Below are positions 18,994 through 27,853 of a stretch of DNA of 64,000 nucleotides, piece by piece. Position 1 is the stretch's first letter; each line of letters begins with the position of its first letter. Under the pieces are notes generated by a model, which did no database searches, was not told the origin of the DNA, and saw only the letters and a program-made list of their open reading frames with translations. The translations under genes and the position numbers were made by a program. The DNA is taken from positions 291,543 through 355,542 of the forward strand of contig JAFROX010000009.1 of assembly GCA_017429475.1 (NCBI GenBank), written 5' to 3'. The stretch is from Bacteroidales bacterium. GTDB taxonomy: Bacteria; Bacteroidota; Bacteroidia; Bacteroidales; UBA932.

Positions 18994-20295
18994 CTAAATG
19001 AATTGGGCCGTCAGATCGTATTCATCTGCGGCGGTTATCTTTGCTTTAATGAAATTACCTTGCAGGGAAGTTGGAACTGCGACGGCGGGAATCAGGATCT
19101 CTCCGTCCACATCGACGGATTCCTTCTCGCTGCGGGCGTGTATCATCCCGTCGGACCAGCCATCCACGAGCACTCTTTCCACAGTGCCCACCCGGCTCTC
19201 ATTGTATTCTAGCGAAATGCCGCTCTGGAGTTCCATAAGGGCGGCATAGCGTTCATCCTTTACTCTCTGCGACACTGAATCCTTGAAATTCAGGGCGGCG
19301 AAAGTGTTTTCCTCCTCGCTGTAGGTGAATGCACCGAGCCTCTCGAAGCGGTACTCGCGGACGAAGTCAAGCAGGTCGCGGAACTCCCTCGCCCCTTCTC
19401 CCGGATGACCGACTATCATAGTGGTCCTCAGGACTATGCCGGGAACCGCTTTGCGGAATTTGTCGACAAGTGCCCTGGTCGCATCGCCGTCTATGTTGCG
19501 GTGCATCATAGAGAGCACCTTGCTTGACGAGTGCTGAAGCGGTATGTCAAGGTATTTGCAGACCTTGTCGCAGCCGGCCATTATTTCAAGCACATCCTCG
19601 GGGAAGTCTGCAGGGTAGCTGTAATGGATCCTTATCCACTCTATGCCCTTGATGTCGGCCAGACGCTCGAGCAGTTTGCCGAGCATCCTCTTGTGATAGA
19701 TATCCAGGCCATAGAATGTAGTGTCCTGGGCTATCACCAGCAGTTCCTTCACTCCTTTGGCCGCAAGCAGCTCCGCCTCGGCCACAAGGTCTTCCATCGG
19801 CACCGAAACGTGCCGTCCCCTGATCGAGGGTATGGCGCAATATGAGCAACTGCGGTCGCAGCCTTCGGAGATTTTCAGGAAAGCATAGTGCGACGGCGTA
19901 GTAAGATGCCGTTCGAGACATATGGATGGATCATATGCAAAACCGGCAGCCCTGAGCATCGCTTCGGCGTCATCGGCACCGAAGAAGCCGTCGACTCCCT
20001 CAATTTCTTCGGGCAGTTCCTTGCGGTAGCGCTGCGACAGGCAGCCGAAGACGAAAACCTTCTTTACCAGCCCGCGCTTCTTTGCTTCAAGGACGGTAAA
20101 GATTGCTTCGATTGATTCACTTTTGGCCGACTGGATGAAGCCGCAGGTGTTCAGGGCCACGATATCGGGCCTGGCCATATCAAGCGGCTCTTCTTCGGGC
20201 ACAATGACAACCCCTGCCCGCTCGAACTGTCGAAGCAGGTGTTCGGAATCCACTCGGTTCTTTGAGCAGCCTAAGGTTATGAGCTGCAGTTTCAA
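18994..20295 (-). CDS. rimO: Ribosomal protein S12 methylthiotransferase
   Basis: 433 residues, full length. RimO adds a methylthio group to an aspartate of ribosomal protein S12. The N-terminal MTTase domain has LGCSKNRVDSE, LNTCGFIQSAKSES and GCLSQRY with three Fe-S cysteines. The radical SAM motif is CDRSCSYC in EGCDRSCSYCAIPSIRG, near residue 150. The C-terminal part is a TRAM domain. RimO is distinguished from MiaB by its shorter N-terminus and the SCSYCAIPSIRG wording. One base separates its ATG from the stop of the DUF5606 gene. Confidence 0.95.
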   Translation of the reverse strand: MKLQLITLGCSKNRVDSEHLLRQFERAGVVIVPEEEPLDMARPDIVALNTCGFIQSAKSESIEAIFTVLEAKKRGLVKKVFVFGCLSQRYRKELPEEIEGVDGFFGADDAEAMLRAAGFAYDPSICLERHLTTPSHYAFLKISEGCDRSCSYCAIPSIRGRHVSVPMEDLVAEAELLAAKGVKELLVIAQDTTFYGLDIYHKRMLGKLLERLADIKGIEWIRIHYSYPADFPEDVLEIMAGCDKVCKYLDIPLQHSSSKVLSMMHRNIDGDATRALVDKFRKAVPGIVLRTTMIVGHPGEGAREFRDLLDFVREYRFERLGAFTYSEEENTFAALNFKDSVSQRVKDERYAALMELQSGISLEYNESRVGTVERVLVDGWSDGMIHARSEKESVDVDGEILIPAVAVPTSLQGNFIKAKITAADEYDLTAQFI

Positions 20296-20296
20296 A

Positions 20297-20866
20297 TCAG
20301 TTTGCTTTCCTTTGAACGGATTTGGTAGACTTCTTGGTGGAAGCGGCCTTTGCTGTCGCAGCCTTTGCGGAAGTGGCCTTAGCGGGAGCCTTAGCCTGCT
20401 TTGCAGCAGCTATCTTGGCTGCAGATTCGGGTTTTTCCTCGTCCTTGTGGAGCTCGGGAGACTCTTCCTCGTCATCCACGAATTCAAGGGAAGCATATTT
20501 CTTGAGCAGATTGTACCACTCGAGAACTTTCTTCATATGAGACACATAGAAGCGGTCGCGGTCGTAGTTTTCCACGGCTTTCGCGAAGAAATCCTTGATG
20601 GCCTTCTCGTCTGACTTTGACGACGGAGCATCATCGTCTCCAAGGACCGCATTCATCTTGCGGAACACCTCCTTGAGGGGAAGTTCGTCCTCATCAGTAT
20701 ATATAGCCACATCCGCGAGGGTGGTCATCTTCATATTGCCGGAAAAAGCAGTACGGTGACCGGTGGCGAGAGCTTCCACGATCACACCGTTCTTTGACTG
20801 TGCTAGATAATTGAAAAGGCCTGACTGGCCGGTAATTGACAATACTTTCTTTAAATCTGTTGCCAT
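20297..20866 (-). CDS. DUF5606 protein with Lys/Ala-rich tail
   Basis: 189 residues. The first about 145 residues fit DUF5606, a Bacteroidota family: LKKVLSITGQSGLFNYLAQSKNGVIVEAL, then VAIYTDEDELPLKEVFRKM. The last about 45 residues are low-complexity and strongly basic (repeated AKA, KAAT and KKS units), like the C-terminal tail of histone H1 or of bacterial nucleoid proteins. Function unknown; binding to RNA or DNA through the tail is plausible inference. Its first 16 bases overlap the end of coaE. Confidence 0.75.
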   Translation of the reverse strand: MATDLKKVLSITGQSGLFNYLAQSKNGVIVEALATGHRTAFSGNMKMTTLADVAIYTDEDELPLKEVFRKMNAVLGDDDAPSSKSDEKAIKDFFAKAVENYDRDRFYVSHMKKVLEWYNLLKKYASLEFVDDEEESPELHKDEEKPESAAKIAAAKQAKAPAKATSAKAATAKAASTKKSTKSVQRKAN

Positions 20867-21444
20867 CTCTGTATGATTGATAATAATTGAGGGATTATGG
20901 CATCCCTGTCGTTCGTTTCCAATATGTAATCGGCCATCGTGCGGCGCACTTCGTCGCTCATCTGGTTCGCCATCCGTCTTTCAACCGCTTCGCGGGGCAG
21001 GCCGTCGCGGGCCATCACCCTCTCTATCCGCAGTTCTTCCGGGGCCGTCACCAGCAGGACGAAATCGGCCATATCACGAAGATATGGCTTGTCCAGCAAT
21101 ATGGCGGATTCAAATATAACCAATTTTGAATTCTGTTCCTCAAGCCAGCAATAGAAATCGCGTATCACAGCAGGATGTACGACACCCTCTATCTTCTCGA
21201 GCAGGGTCCTGTCACTGAATATCTTCCCCGCAAGACGGCTCCGGTCAAGTCTTCCGTCCACTATGACGTCGTCTCCCGCTATCGTGGCGACATCCGCAAG
21301 CAGGCCGGCATCTTCGTCATAAAGTTCCTTTGCCCTTGCATCGCAGTCATACCCTGGGATGCCAAGGCCTTCAAAAGCCTTGACCACATAGGACTTGCCG
21401 CTGCCTATGCCTCCTGTGCATCCTATTATGGCAGGTCTGGTCAT
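20851..21444 (-). CDS. coaE: Dephospho-CoA kinase
   Basis: 197 residues from the ATG at 21444, which forms an ATGA overlap with the preceding ybbR-like stop; an earlier in-frame ATG at 21462 lies deeper inside that gene. CoaE phosphorylates dephospho-CoA in the last step of coenzyme A synthesis. GCTGGIGSGKS (8-18) is the P-loop, and ESAILLDKPYLRDMADFVLLVTAPEELRIERVMARDGL is the CoaE lid region. The order yajC-ybbR-coaE is common in Bacteroidota. Confidence 0.94.
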   Translation of the reverse strand: MTRPAIIGCTGGIGSGKSYVVKAFEGLGIPGYDCDARAKELYDEDAGLLADVATIAGDDVIVDGRLDRSRLAGKIFSDRTLLEKIEGVVHPAVIRDFYCWLEEQNSKLVIFESAILLDKPYLRDMADFVLLVTAPEELRIERVMARDGLPREAVERRMANQMSDEVRRTMADYILETNDRDAIIPQLLSIIQRWQQI

Positions 21445-22412
21445 CGGTCGGTCATTATGCATTCCAGAGGCATCGGTGATATCTCGTAGGAGTAGATGTC
21501 TTTCCTGGCATTCATAAGATGCGGGATAACCTTTCCTGAGCGAGATTCTGCGTAATCGTTGTAATCGACGGCAACTTCAGGAACATAGTCCGCGTTGCTG
21601 CCTGTGAAAGAAGTGCGATAGACAACCGTCACCTTGCCAGGGAGCACGAGGAGTTCCCTGCCGCGCGGCGCATTGTTCACCTTTACGTCCACGACTGCCG
21701 ATTTCTCCACATATCTGGCCGCAGTGAAAGTATAGTTGACACGCTTTTGCTCCAGACGGATGCCACGGATAGGCTCGAGTTCTATGCTGCCGCTGCCGGA
21801 GCGGTCCACTCCGGAAAGGGAGAGGAACTTGGTCTGGACAGCGTTTATATAGTCCACGTCTTCGGTAAGTCCATATATCCTGACGGAATCGGGGATTACC
21901 TTGATGTCAGACGTGAGCATATACTGACTGCGGCAGCTGATGTTGCTCTTGATGTCGATGGGGACTGTCTTGAACGATTTCGAGGCAAAATCGAAAGTGA
22001 GCTGCTTGGTGTCGAAATATGCCGGCTCGAACTTGTCGCTGAGTGCCTGGGCGACTTCCATATCGATGTCTTCGGTCCATACCATGAACCTGCCCGGAAC
22101 GCCTTCGACCGGATGGAACATAGTCGGATCCACTTCGATATTTATCTTCTCGATCCTGTTCCGGCGCAGTTTGCGCAGAAGGACGTAATAGCCGTCTCCC
22201 CTGCCCTGAAGGACAAGGAGTTCGTTCGAAACCGACTTTTCATCGAAACCCGCAAGGGATGTGGACACCTCCACGCTGTACTGCACGTAGGTGTCATAGC
22301 CGAGCGACATGTCATACAACACCCAGACGAAGAGGGACAGTACGAGTGCGACAAGCATCACGTACCAGTCCGACTTCAACTTCTTCCAGCGCTCTGACTT
22401 GAAGAACGGCAT
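21441..22412 (-). CDS. YbbR-like membrane-anchored protein
   Basis: 323 residues. One N-terminal membrane helix (residues about 17-35, WYVMLVALVLSLFVWVLYDM) is followed by a long extracytoplasmic region of beta-rich repeats with the YbbR pattern, for example VKVIPDSVRIYGLTEDVDYINAVQT. In Firmicutes, YbbR/CdaR proteins regulate the diadenylate cyclase CdaA; here no cyclase gene is adjacent, so that role is only inference. Nine bases behind yajC and overlapping coaE. Confidence 0.82.
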   Translation of the reverse strand: MPFFKSERWKKLKSDWYVMLVALVLSLFVWVLYDMSLGYDTYVQYSVEVSTSLAGFDEKSVSNELLVLQGRGDGYYVLLRKLRRNRIEKINIEVDPTMFHPVEGVPGRFMVWTEDIDMEVAQALSDKFEPAYFDTKQLTFDFASKSFKTVPIDIKSNISCRSQYMLTSDIKVIPDSVRIYGLTEDVDYINAVQTKFLSLSGVDRSGSGSIELEPIRGIRLEQKRVNYTFTAARYVEKSAVVDVKVNNAPRGRELLVLPGKVTVVYRTSFTGSNADYVPEVAVDYNDYAESRSGKVIPHLMNARKDIYSYEISPMPLECIMTDR

Positions 22413-22420
22413 AAAGAAGT

Positions 22421-22750
22421 TTAGGCCTGCTGGGCATCAGAGAAGTCATTGACCACGGATGACTTGTCAACCTTGATCTTGACGTTCTGGTCAACTTCCA
22501 GGATAAGGGTCTTCTCCTTCACCTCAACGACCGTACCGTAGATGCCGCCGATGGTAACGACCTTGTCGCCCTTCTTGAGGCCCTGACGGAACTGTTCAAC
22601 TTCTTTCTGTTTCTTCTGCTGGGGACGGATCATGAACAGCCACATTACGAAGAAGATAAGGACGATCATGAGAAGGAAGCCCATGCTTCCGCCTGCCTGT
22701 GCATTTCCGCCGGCAGCCTGTGCCTGAAGGAAGAATGTGATGAATTTCAT
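22421..22750 (-). CDS. yajC: Preprotein translocase subunit YajC
   Basis: 109 residues. YajC associates with the SecDF-SecYEG translocon. One membrane helix (MGFLLMIVLIFFVMWLFMIRP) is followed by the diagnostic RPQQKKQKEVEQFRQGLKKGDKVVTIGGIYGTV. A Gln/Ala/Gly-rich stretch precedes the helix. Part of the nusB-yajC-ybbR-coaE run, 20 bases behind nusB. Confidence 0.95.
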   Translation of the reverse strand: MKFITFFLQAQAAGGNAQAGGSMGFLLMIVLIFFVMWLFMIRPQQKKQKEVEQFRQGLKKGDKVVTIGGIYGTVVEVKEKTLILEVDQNVKIKVDKSSVVNDFSDAQQA

Positions 22751-22770
22751 AGTTTATTGAATTTTAATCG

Positions 22771-23736
22771 TTATTGTTCTTTCGAAACTCTCTGTCCGCC
22801 GTCGAGAAGGCCGCGGCCGGTCTTCACTATTTCGCCGGATGCTATCTTGGCCTGGATGATCTTGTCCAGGAGTCCGTTCACGAACACGCGGCTGTTGACG
22901 GTACTGTAGTATTTTGAAATCTCAACATACTCGTTGATAGTCACCTTCGCCGGAATATTGTCAAAGGCAACGGCCTCGGCTATTCCCATCACGATCAGGG
23001 TCGCATCGGTCGAAACGAGACGGTCGGAATCCCAGTTGTCAAGGCTTTCGCACACAAGCTGGAAATACTCGTCATAGTGCAGCAGGGATACTTCCAGAAG
23101 CTTGAGGACGAAATCACGGTCCTCGTCCTTGATGAACACGTCGGGAAGGATCAGCGGCTTGCCTTCGATCATACCGTCGATCGAGTAGAGTATGTTGTTC
23201 AGGACATAGTTGACGTCGTCGATCCAGTAGAGCGACAGCTCTTCAAGAATGGGACAGAGCGACTCGTTGTCTTCGAACTCTTCCTCGAATATCCGCCTTG
23301 CAAGCATACAGTCGGCCTTGAAGGAATCTTCGGGCGAATCCATATACTCCCTGTAATAATCGGAAGCAGTCACCGACGCCAGGAGTTTCTTGATGAAAAT
23401 ATCATATTCGCCCCAGAGAAGGCCATTGCGGCTGCAGTATTTCTTGAACTCGTCGTTCTTCTCCAATGCGGCGAAGAAACGGTTGTTCACAAACTTCATA
23501 TTCGGATTGCGCTCGGCCTCGCTGGGATGAAACTTGTTCCTTGCAGCCTCTATCTTGTCGTATGCAACCTGCTTCAGGCTACCGCAAACATTGAGCAGGA
23601 AATAGTAAAGGTCTACAGTCTTTTCACACGAGCGAAGCAGTTCCTTCCTGGCCGGCTCAAGAGCGGCCGCACCGTCTTGCCGAGTAGAGAAAAGAACTTT
23701 GAACGCCTTGATACGTAACAATCTGCGGTTAAGCAT
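22771..23736 (-). CDS. nusB: Transcription antitermination factor NusB, long form
   Basis: 321 residues, more than twice the roughly 140 of E. coli NusB, as is usual in Bacteroidota. The N-terminal start LNRRLLRIKAFKVLFS matches the RNA-binding helix of NusB. The C-terminal part from about residue 195 (FVLKLLEVSLLHYDEYFQL...RLVSTDATLIVMGIAEAVAFDNIPAKVTINEYVEISKYYST) is the rest of the NusB fold with the conserved INEYVEISKYY. Between them is a charged helical insertion of about 150 residues. NusB with NusE acts in rRNA antitermination. First gene of a seven-gene operon; a TATCTTTG element lies 19 bases upstream. Confidence 0.9.
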   Translation of the reverse strand: MLNRRLLRIKAFKVLFSTRQDGAAALEPARKELLRSCEKTVDLYYFLLNVCGSLKQVAYDKIEAARNKFHPSEAERNPNMKFVNNRFFAALEKNDEFKKYCSRNGLLWGEYDIFIKKLLASVTASDYYREYMDSPEDSFKADCMLARRIFEEEFEDNESLCPILEELSLYWIDDVNYVLNNILYSIDGMIEGKPLILPDVFIKDEDRDFVLKLLEVSLLHYDEYFQLVCESLDNWDSDRLVSTDATLIVMGIAEAVAFDNIPAKVTINEYVEISKYYSTVNSRVFVNGLLDKIIQAKIASGEIVKTGRGLLDGGQRVSKEQ

Positions 23737-23755
23737 ACAATCTCATTTTATCTGA

Positions 23756-23792
23756 CAAAGATAGCTTATTATAATAAATGTTTTTATCTTTG
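23756..23792. promoter_or_regulatory. Divergent -7 elements of nusB (-) and DUF3276 gene (+)
   Basis: TATCTTTG occurs on both strands: 23756-23763 (minus, 19 bases before nusB) and 23785-23792 (plus, 28 bases before the DUF3276 ATG). With one more base on each side they form a perfect 9-base inverted repeat separated by 21 bases. No clear -33 on either side. Confidence 0.6.
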
Positions 23793-23820
23793 TTAGAGAA
23801 ATAATTAAAGAATAAGCGAA

Positions 23821-24174
23821 ATGTATTTTGAGGATTACGACAATCATGGCGGACAGGAAAGAACCGGGGACGACGTGTATTCAAAGCCAGTGAGAGCCGG
23901 CAAGAGGACTTATTTCTTCGATGTCAAAGCCACTAAAGGCAATGACTACTACCTTACCATTACAGAGAGCAAAAGAAGAGTTGAAAGAGACGGCAAGTTC
24001 GTCTATGACAAGCATAAAATCTTCCTATACAAAGAGGATTTCGAGAAATTCTCCGAAGGATTGAAAGAAGTCATCGACTTCGTCAAGGAGAAATGCCCCG
24101 TTACCGAAGCCCGTCCCTATGAGGACAAGCCCTTCGACAAGGACTATTCAGACGTGAATTTCGACGAACTCTAA
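23821..24174 (+). CDS. DUF3276 (PUR-alpha-like) nucleic-acid-binding protein
   Basis: 117 residues. VYSKPVRAGKRTYFFDVKATKGNDYYLTITESKR followed by HKIFLYKEDFEKFSEGLKEVIDFVKE is the single PUR repeat of the DUF3276 family, whose members (for example BpuR of Borrelia) bind single-stranded DNA or RNA. Aromatic residues in the beta strands are conserved as expected. The N-terminus is acidic and glycine-rich. Monocistronic, between its own promoter and a strong terminator. In this phylum it probably acts as a nucleoid or RNA-associated factor, which is inference. Confidence 0.85.
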   Translation: MYFEDYDNHGGQERTGDDVYSKPVRAGKRTYFFDVKATKGNDYYLTITESKRRVERDGKFVYDKHKIFLYKEDFEKFSEGLKEVIDFVKEKCPVTEARPYEDKPFDKDYSDVNFDEL

Positions 24175-24190
24175 CAGTTCCGGACAACAT

Positions 24191-24226
24191 AAAAAAAAGG
24201 CTGACGAATCGTCAGCCTTTTTTTTT
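24191..24226. terminator. Bidirectional terminator
   Basis: A-run, GGCTGACGA (24199-24207), one base, TCGTCAGCC (24209-24217), then nine T. It ends the DUF3276 gene on the plus strand and the HD-phosphohydrolase gene on the minus strand, overlapping the stop of the latter. Confidence 0.9.
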
Positions 24227-26252
24227 ATTCTTTCAGTTTGGGATATTCGATACGTTCGTGGAATATCTGCTGCAGGAACTTCTTGAAACTCTCCCTCACC
24301 ATTGCAACTTCCTTGAACGTGATCTTGGCGTCAGATATCTGCCGGTCGGCAATCTTCGAGTCTATTATCGAATCCACGAGTTCGGCGATTGACTCGGGGC
24401 TGTGGCTCTTCAGCGTGCGCGATGCAGCCTCGATGCTGTCAGCGAACATCAGGACCACCTGCTCTTTCGTATAGGGTTTCTGTCCGTGATAGCGGAAAGG
24501 CTCCTGATCGGCAGGGTCTCCCCCTTCGTTGACATACTTGTTGTAGAAGTAATTGGTCCTGCTGGTGCCGTGATGGCTAAGGATGAAATTGATTATCAGT
24601 TCCGGCAGCTGATTCTTCTTTGCCAGTCCCACACCGTCGTCGACGTGCCTGATGATGGCCGCGGCGCTCTGCTTTGAGGTCAGGCCTGCGTGATAGTCAA
24701 CTCCGGAAGTCTGGTTCTCTATGAAGCACAGAGGGTTAACGATCTTGCCTATGTCGTGGTAAAGGCCGCCGACCCTGACAAGGACGGGATTGCCCCCGAT
24801 TTCACGGCAGGCGCTTTCGGCAAGCGATGCGACCTGGAGAGAATGCTGGAAGGTTCCTGGTGCCTTTTTCGACATCTCCAGCAGTATGGGGTTGCTGGTA
24901 TCGGTAAGTTCCCAGAGACGGGATACAGACACATAGGAAAACAGCTTTTCGAACATGAATATCAGCGGATAGCCCGCCAGCAGCAGGAGCGAATAGCCGA
25001 GCAGACAGCCTATCTCGACCCTGTGCAATCCGTTGCCTGAAGCCAATGCATATGCGAGGTAAACTATGAACATCACCACGAAGACGAGCACCGAGCTCAA
25101 AACCTGTCCCCAAGTCTTGAGCAGGTAGCGGCTGGCACTGGTGAGCACGGCTCCGGCAAGCATATTCAGGAAAAACAGTTCCACACCGCCGTCCATCATA
25201 AACAGCAACGGCAGCAGGGACACGAGGTATGTGGCATAAGCTGTAGAAGGTTTGAGCCAGGACTGGGCTATGATCACATACATCGCAAGAGGCACTATCA
25301 TCCTCCAGCTCTCATTGAGATTCATGGAAATGATGATTGCCACGAAGACGCAAAGGACCAGAGCGGCAATGAAGACAAGCTGTCTTCCGTAGCGGAATAT
25401 GATGCTGTCGGTGAGCTGGATGGCACAGAGCAGCAGCCATAGCATCAAGACTACGAAAAGAACGTGGCTGAAAAATGATGACAGCAGCGAATCGTTGTAG
25501 CCATAGTGTGACAGATACTCAGCCTTGTAGGAGTCGAGCATCTGCACGATTTCCCTGGTCACTATCTCCCCTCTCGATACGATGAGCTGGCCGGCATATA
25601 CGACTCCGCTCGTGGGCGACACAAATTCCACGGCATTGCGGTGGACAAGCATAGTGGTTGCTTCGTCATAGCTGAGATTTGACACCACGTAATCACGTAC
25701 GCGAAGCTCATTGAACAGCGAGTCGGTCAGGGCGGCGCCGAATCTGTCGGAAATCTTCTTCCTGAGACTTGAATATGCTTCATCGAGAGAATAGAGTTCC
25801 GCTCCCGGAGTCTCCACTGCCCTTTTGCCCTTTTTCACGAAAACGACCTTGTCGGTCAAATCTTCTGACCATTCGGAGCCCACCACGCCTTTGTCGTAGA
25901 TGGACTGAAGTTCCGTAGCCGTAGCATATATGAAGTTCTTGTCAGCTGAGGATGTGGCGGCAGAAGCAGTCTGCCTCAGGGACGTAACCCTTTCATCCGA
26001 CACCTTGGACTGGTACTCGTAATAGTCCAGAAGCTCGGAAGATTTTTCCTCCATTTCCATAAGACGCTCTTCCTGCGTCTTGAGAATCGGGAAGTCGAAG
26101 GGCGCGACCAGCGTCTCGTACATCCACGTGCTGCCCACATGATAGTTGTACTTGAAAGTACCCTTCTTGGGAAACAGGATGAGCATGGCTATGCCCAGTG
26201 CGACAAATGTCACCGCCACCTTATACTTAAGCAAAAACGGTTTTATCTTCAT
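24225..26252 (-). CDS. 7TM-HD membrane phosphohydrolase (PgpH-like)
   Basis: 675 residues. An N-terminal helix (about 13-29) is followed by an extracytoplasmic 7TMR-HDED-type region, then seven hydrophobic helices (about 265-445), and a cytoplasmic HD domain: HSLQVASLAESA, LYHDIGKI with the metal-binding HD pair, and ILSHHGTSRT with further His ligands. The architecture equals Listeria PgpH, which hydrolyses cyclic di-AMP. The Bacteroidota protein is likely to have the same activity, though this is inferred from architecture. Last gene of the purM run. Confidence 0.9.
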   Translation of the reverse strand: MKIKPFLLKYKVAVTFVALGIAMLILFPKKGTFKYNYHVGSTWMYETLVAPFDFPILKTQEERLMEMEEKSSELLDYYEYQSKVSDERVTSLRQTASAATSSADKNFIYATATELQSIYDKGVVGSEWSEDLTDKVVFVKKGKRAVETPGAELYSLDEAYSSLRKKISDRFGAALTDSLFNELRVRDYVVSNLSYDEATTMLVHRNAVEFVSPTSGVVYAGQLIVSRGEIVTREIVQMLDSYKAEYLSHYGYNDSLLSSFFSHVLFVVLMLWLLLCAIQLTDSIIFRYGRQLVFIAALVLCVFVAIIISMNLNESWRMIVPLAMYVIIAQSWLKPSTAYATYLVSLLPLLFMMDGGVELFFLNMLAGAVLTSASRYLLKTWGQVLSSVLVFVVMFIVYLAYALASGNGLHRVEIGCLLGYSLLLLAGYPLIFMFEKLFSYVSVSRLWELTDTSNPILLEMSKKAPGTFQHSLQVASLAESACREIGGNPVLVRVGGLYHDIGKIVNPLCFIENQTSGVDYHAGLTSKQSAAAIIRHVDDGVGLAKKNQLPELIINFILSHHGTSRTNYFYNKYVNEGGDPADQEPFRYHGQKPYTKEQVVLMFADSIEAASRTLKSHSPESIAELVDSIIDSKIADRQISDAKITFKEVAMVRESFKKFLQQIFHERIEYPKLKE

Positions 26253-26277
26253 ACTGTCTGATCATTATCAGGCCGGA

Positions 26278-26859
26278 CTATGATCCGAGCAGAGCTTTAT
26301 ACATCTTGAGGCAGATCCAGGCATCGGTTGCCGCATACAGCTGCTGGGCGCGCGAGAGTTCGACTGCCTCCCAGTTGGACAGCTGCTGCGCCTTTGAGAC
26401 TTTCCTGCCAAGTATGATGGCAGTGAGTTTCTTCACGCTCTTGTCCTTGATGCCGTATTTTTCCGCAAACCACTGCAGGTCCATGAACCGTTCCGCCTCG
26501 AAATCGGTATATCTCTGGAGCCCTCTTATATCGTCTGCGACGGCTGCGCCGACCTTGGTTATGCTTTCGCTGGCAAGGATGTCAGCCAGTTCCTCCGGAA
26601 GCCCGAGCTGCTGGAGACGGAAAAGATAGGCGTTGGTCTCGCTGGAAAGCTGGAGCAAAGCCGTACCGTTGCGGTGCGCCTTGTTGTTGAAGATAGGCTT
26701 TGTCTCGGTGTCGAAACCGATGATACGGCTGGCGGACAGATGTCTGATGGCTTCGTCGAAATCCCTTCCCCGCTCAGTGACCACGGAGATGGGACCGTCG
26801 AAGGCGATAAGCTCCATCGTCTCGATCTCTTCCGGTGTCACGCTTTCCTTAAAAACCAT
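26278..26859 (-). CDS. 3'-5' exonuclease, RNase D/WRN type
   Basis: 193 residues from the ATG at 26859; an alternative ATG 30 bases upstream would increase the overlap with the preceding gene from 11 to 41 bases. IGFDTETKPIF carries the DEDD motif I (Asp, Glu), VGAAVADDIRGLQRY motif II and LYAATDAWICLKMY motif III of the DEDDy class. Only the nuclease domain is present; there is no HRDC domain as in true RNase D. Substrate (DNA or structured RNA) cannot be told from the sequence. 25 bases before the 7TM-HD gene. Confidence 0.85.
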   Translation of the reverse strand: MVFKESVTPEEIETMELIAFDGPISVVTERGRDFDEAIRHLSASRIIGFDTETKPIFNNKAHRNGTALLQLSSETNAYLFRLQQLGLPEELADILASESITKVGAAVADDIRGLQRYTDFEAERFMDLQWFAEKYGIKDKSVKKLTAIILGRKVSKAQQLSNWEAVELSRAQQLYAATDAWICLKMYKALLGS

Positions 26860-27853
26860 AGAAATAACTGACTTTTTGCTTTTCGGCACGCAATGCGAGG
26901 TTCCTGTCGTTACGCAGGGTGCTATAGCATTCGACTGCAGCGCTGAGGGACGGATCCACGAATATCACATCGTCTGCCAGTATGCTGCGGTAAGGATATG
27001 TTCCGTTAACGAACATGCTGCGGTATCTTTCAAGCATTGAATTGCAGCCCGTGCGGAACTCTTCGTCCAAGCCTTCCACCATAATCACTTTCAGCGGCGA
27101 CTTGGAATTGTCGACGCGAAGGTTGTCGATTATCCGAGCCAGACCTTCCAGTTTGTCACCTCCTCCGATGAGGGAAATGGACCTGGTATTGCCGTTTTCC
27201 GCAGCGACCTTCCTGATTGCCTCGGAATATGCCTTTACGGCGTCGTGGCTGCTGTCGCTAAGGGCAGCTACGGTGAATGCGGAAATGTTGTCGGCAGCCA
27301 GGGAATCGAACATAGCCCGCACACCTGCTTCCATTTCTGAAACGGCCTTGACTCCGGCCACGTTATGGCTGCAGAGGGTTTCCAAATCGTCAAGACCGTC
27401 AGCAGCGGTCAGATATCCTCCCGCAACCACTATCTTGGAGCGCTCCTTCTCAGAAGAATCCCAGTAGCGGTCCTTCATCAGGAAAAGCGCGCTGTAGAAA
27501 CAATCGTCGTCGCTTGCTGCTGTATAGTACTGGAAATGCTCTCCGGCGAAATCGGCGATGCCGTCACTGCGGCGTGCACCGGTAATATTGTCGAAGCAAT
27601 CCATCGCGGTGATCGTCTCGAGCAATGTCATGCTGGTAGAGTCGGCATCGAAGATGCCTATCGGCAGGTTTCTCAACTCTCCGTAATTGGAAAAATCCAC
27701 AAAATTTACGGAAGCTGTGTCATACATCACGGTATGTACGGCTTCAGGCAAGATTACTTCAGACTGTTCGGTCCGCTGCCTGCAGCCACAGAAGAGCACT
27801 GAAGTCAGGCAAAGGACAGCCAGAAGTCTATTTCCGATATGTGAACTTTCCAT
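26849..27853 (-). CDS. Putative lipoprotein of unknown function
   Basis: 334 residues. The N-terminus RLLAVLCLTSVLFCGCRQR is a lipoprotein-type signal with Cys after FCG. The rest is soluble, mixed alpha/beta, with acidic surface and no motif I can assign. Segments such as KIVVAGGYLTAADGLDDLE, NTRSISLIGGGDKLEGLA and PLKVIMVEGLDEEF alternate hydrophobic strands and helices, which recalls a Rossmann-like or periplasmic-binding-type fold; this is a guess. It overlaps purM by 26 bases and the exonuclease by 11 bases, so it is tied to both by translation. Confidence 0.65.
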   Translation of the reverse strand: MESSHIGNRLLAVLCLTSVLFCGCRQRTEQSEVILPEAVHTVMYDTASVNFVDFSNYGELRNLPIGIFDADSTSMTLLETITAMDCFDNITGARRSDGIADFAGEHFQYYTAASDDDCFYSALFLMKDRYWDSSEKERSKIVVAGGYLTAADGLDDLETLCSHNVAGVKAVSEMEAGVRAMFDSLAADNISAFTVAALSDSSHDAVKAYSEAIRKVAAENGNTRSISLIGGGDKLEGLARIIDNLRVDNSKSPLKVIMVEGLDEEFRTGCNSMLERYRSMFVNGTYPYRSILADDVIFVDPSLSAAVECYSTLRNDRNLALRAEKQKVSYFYGF

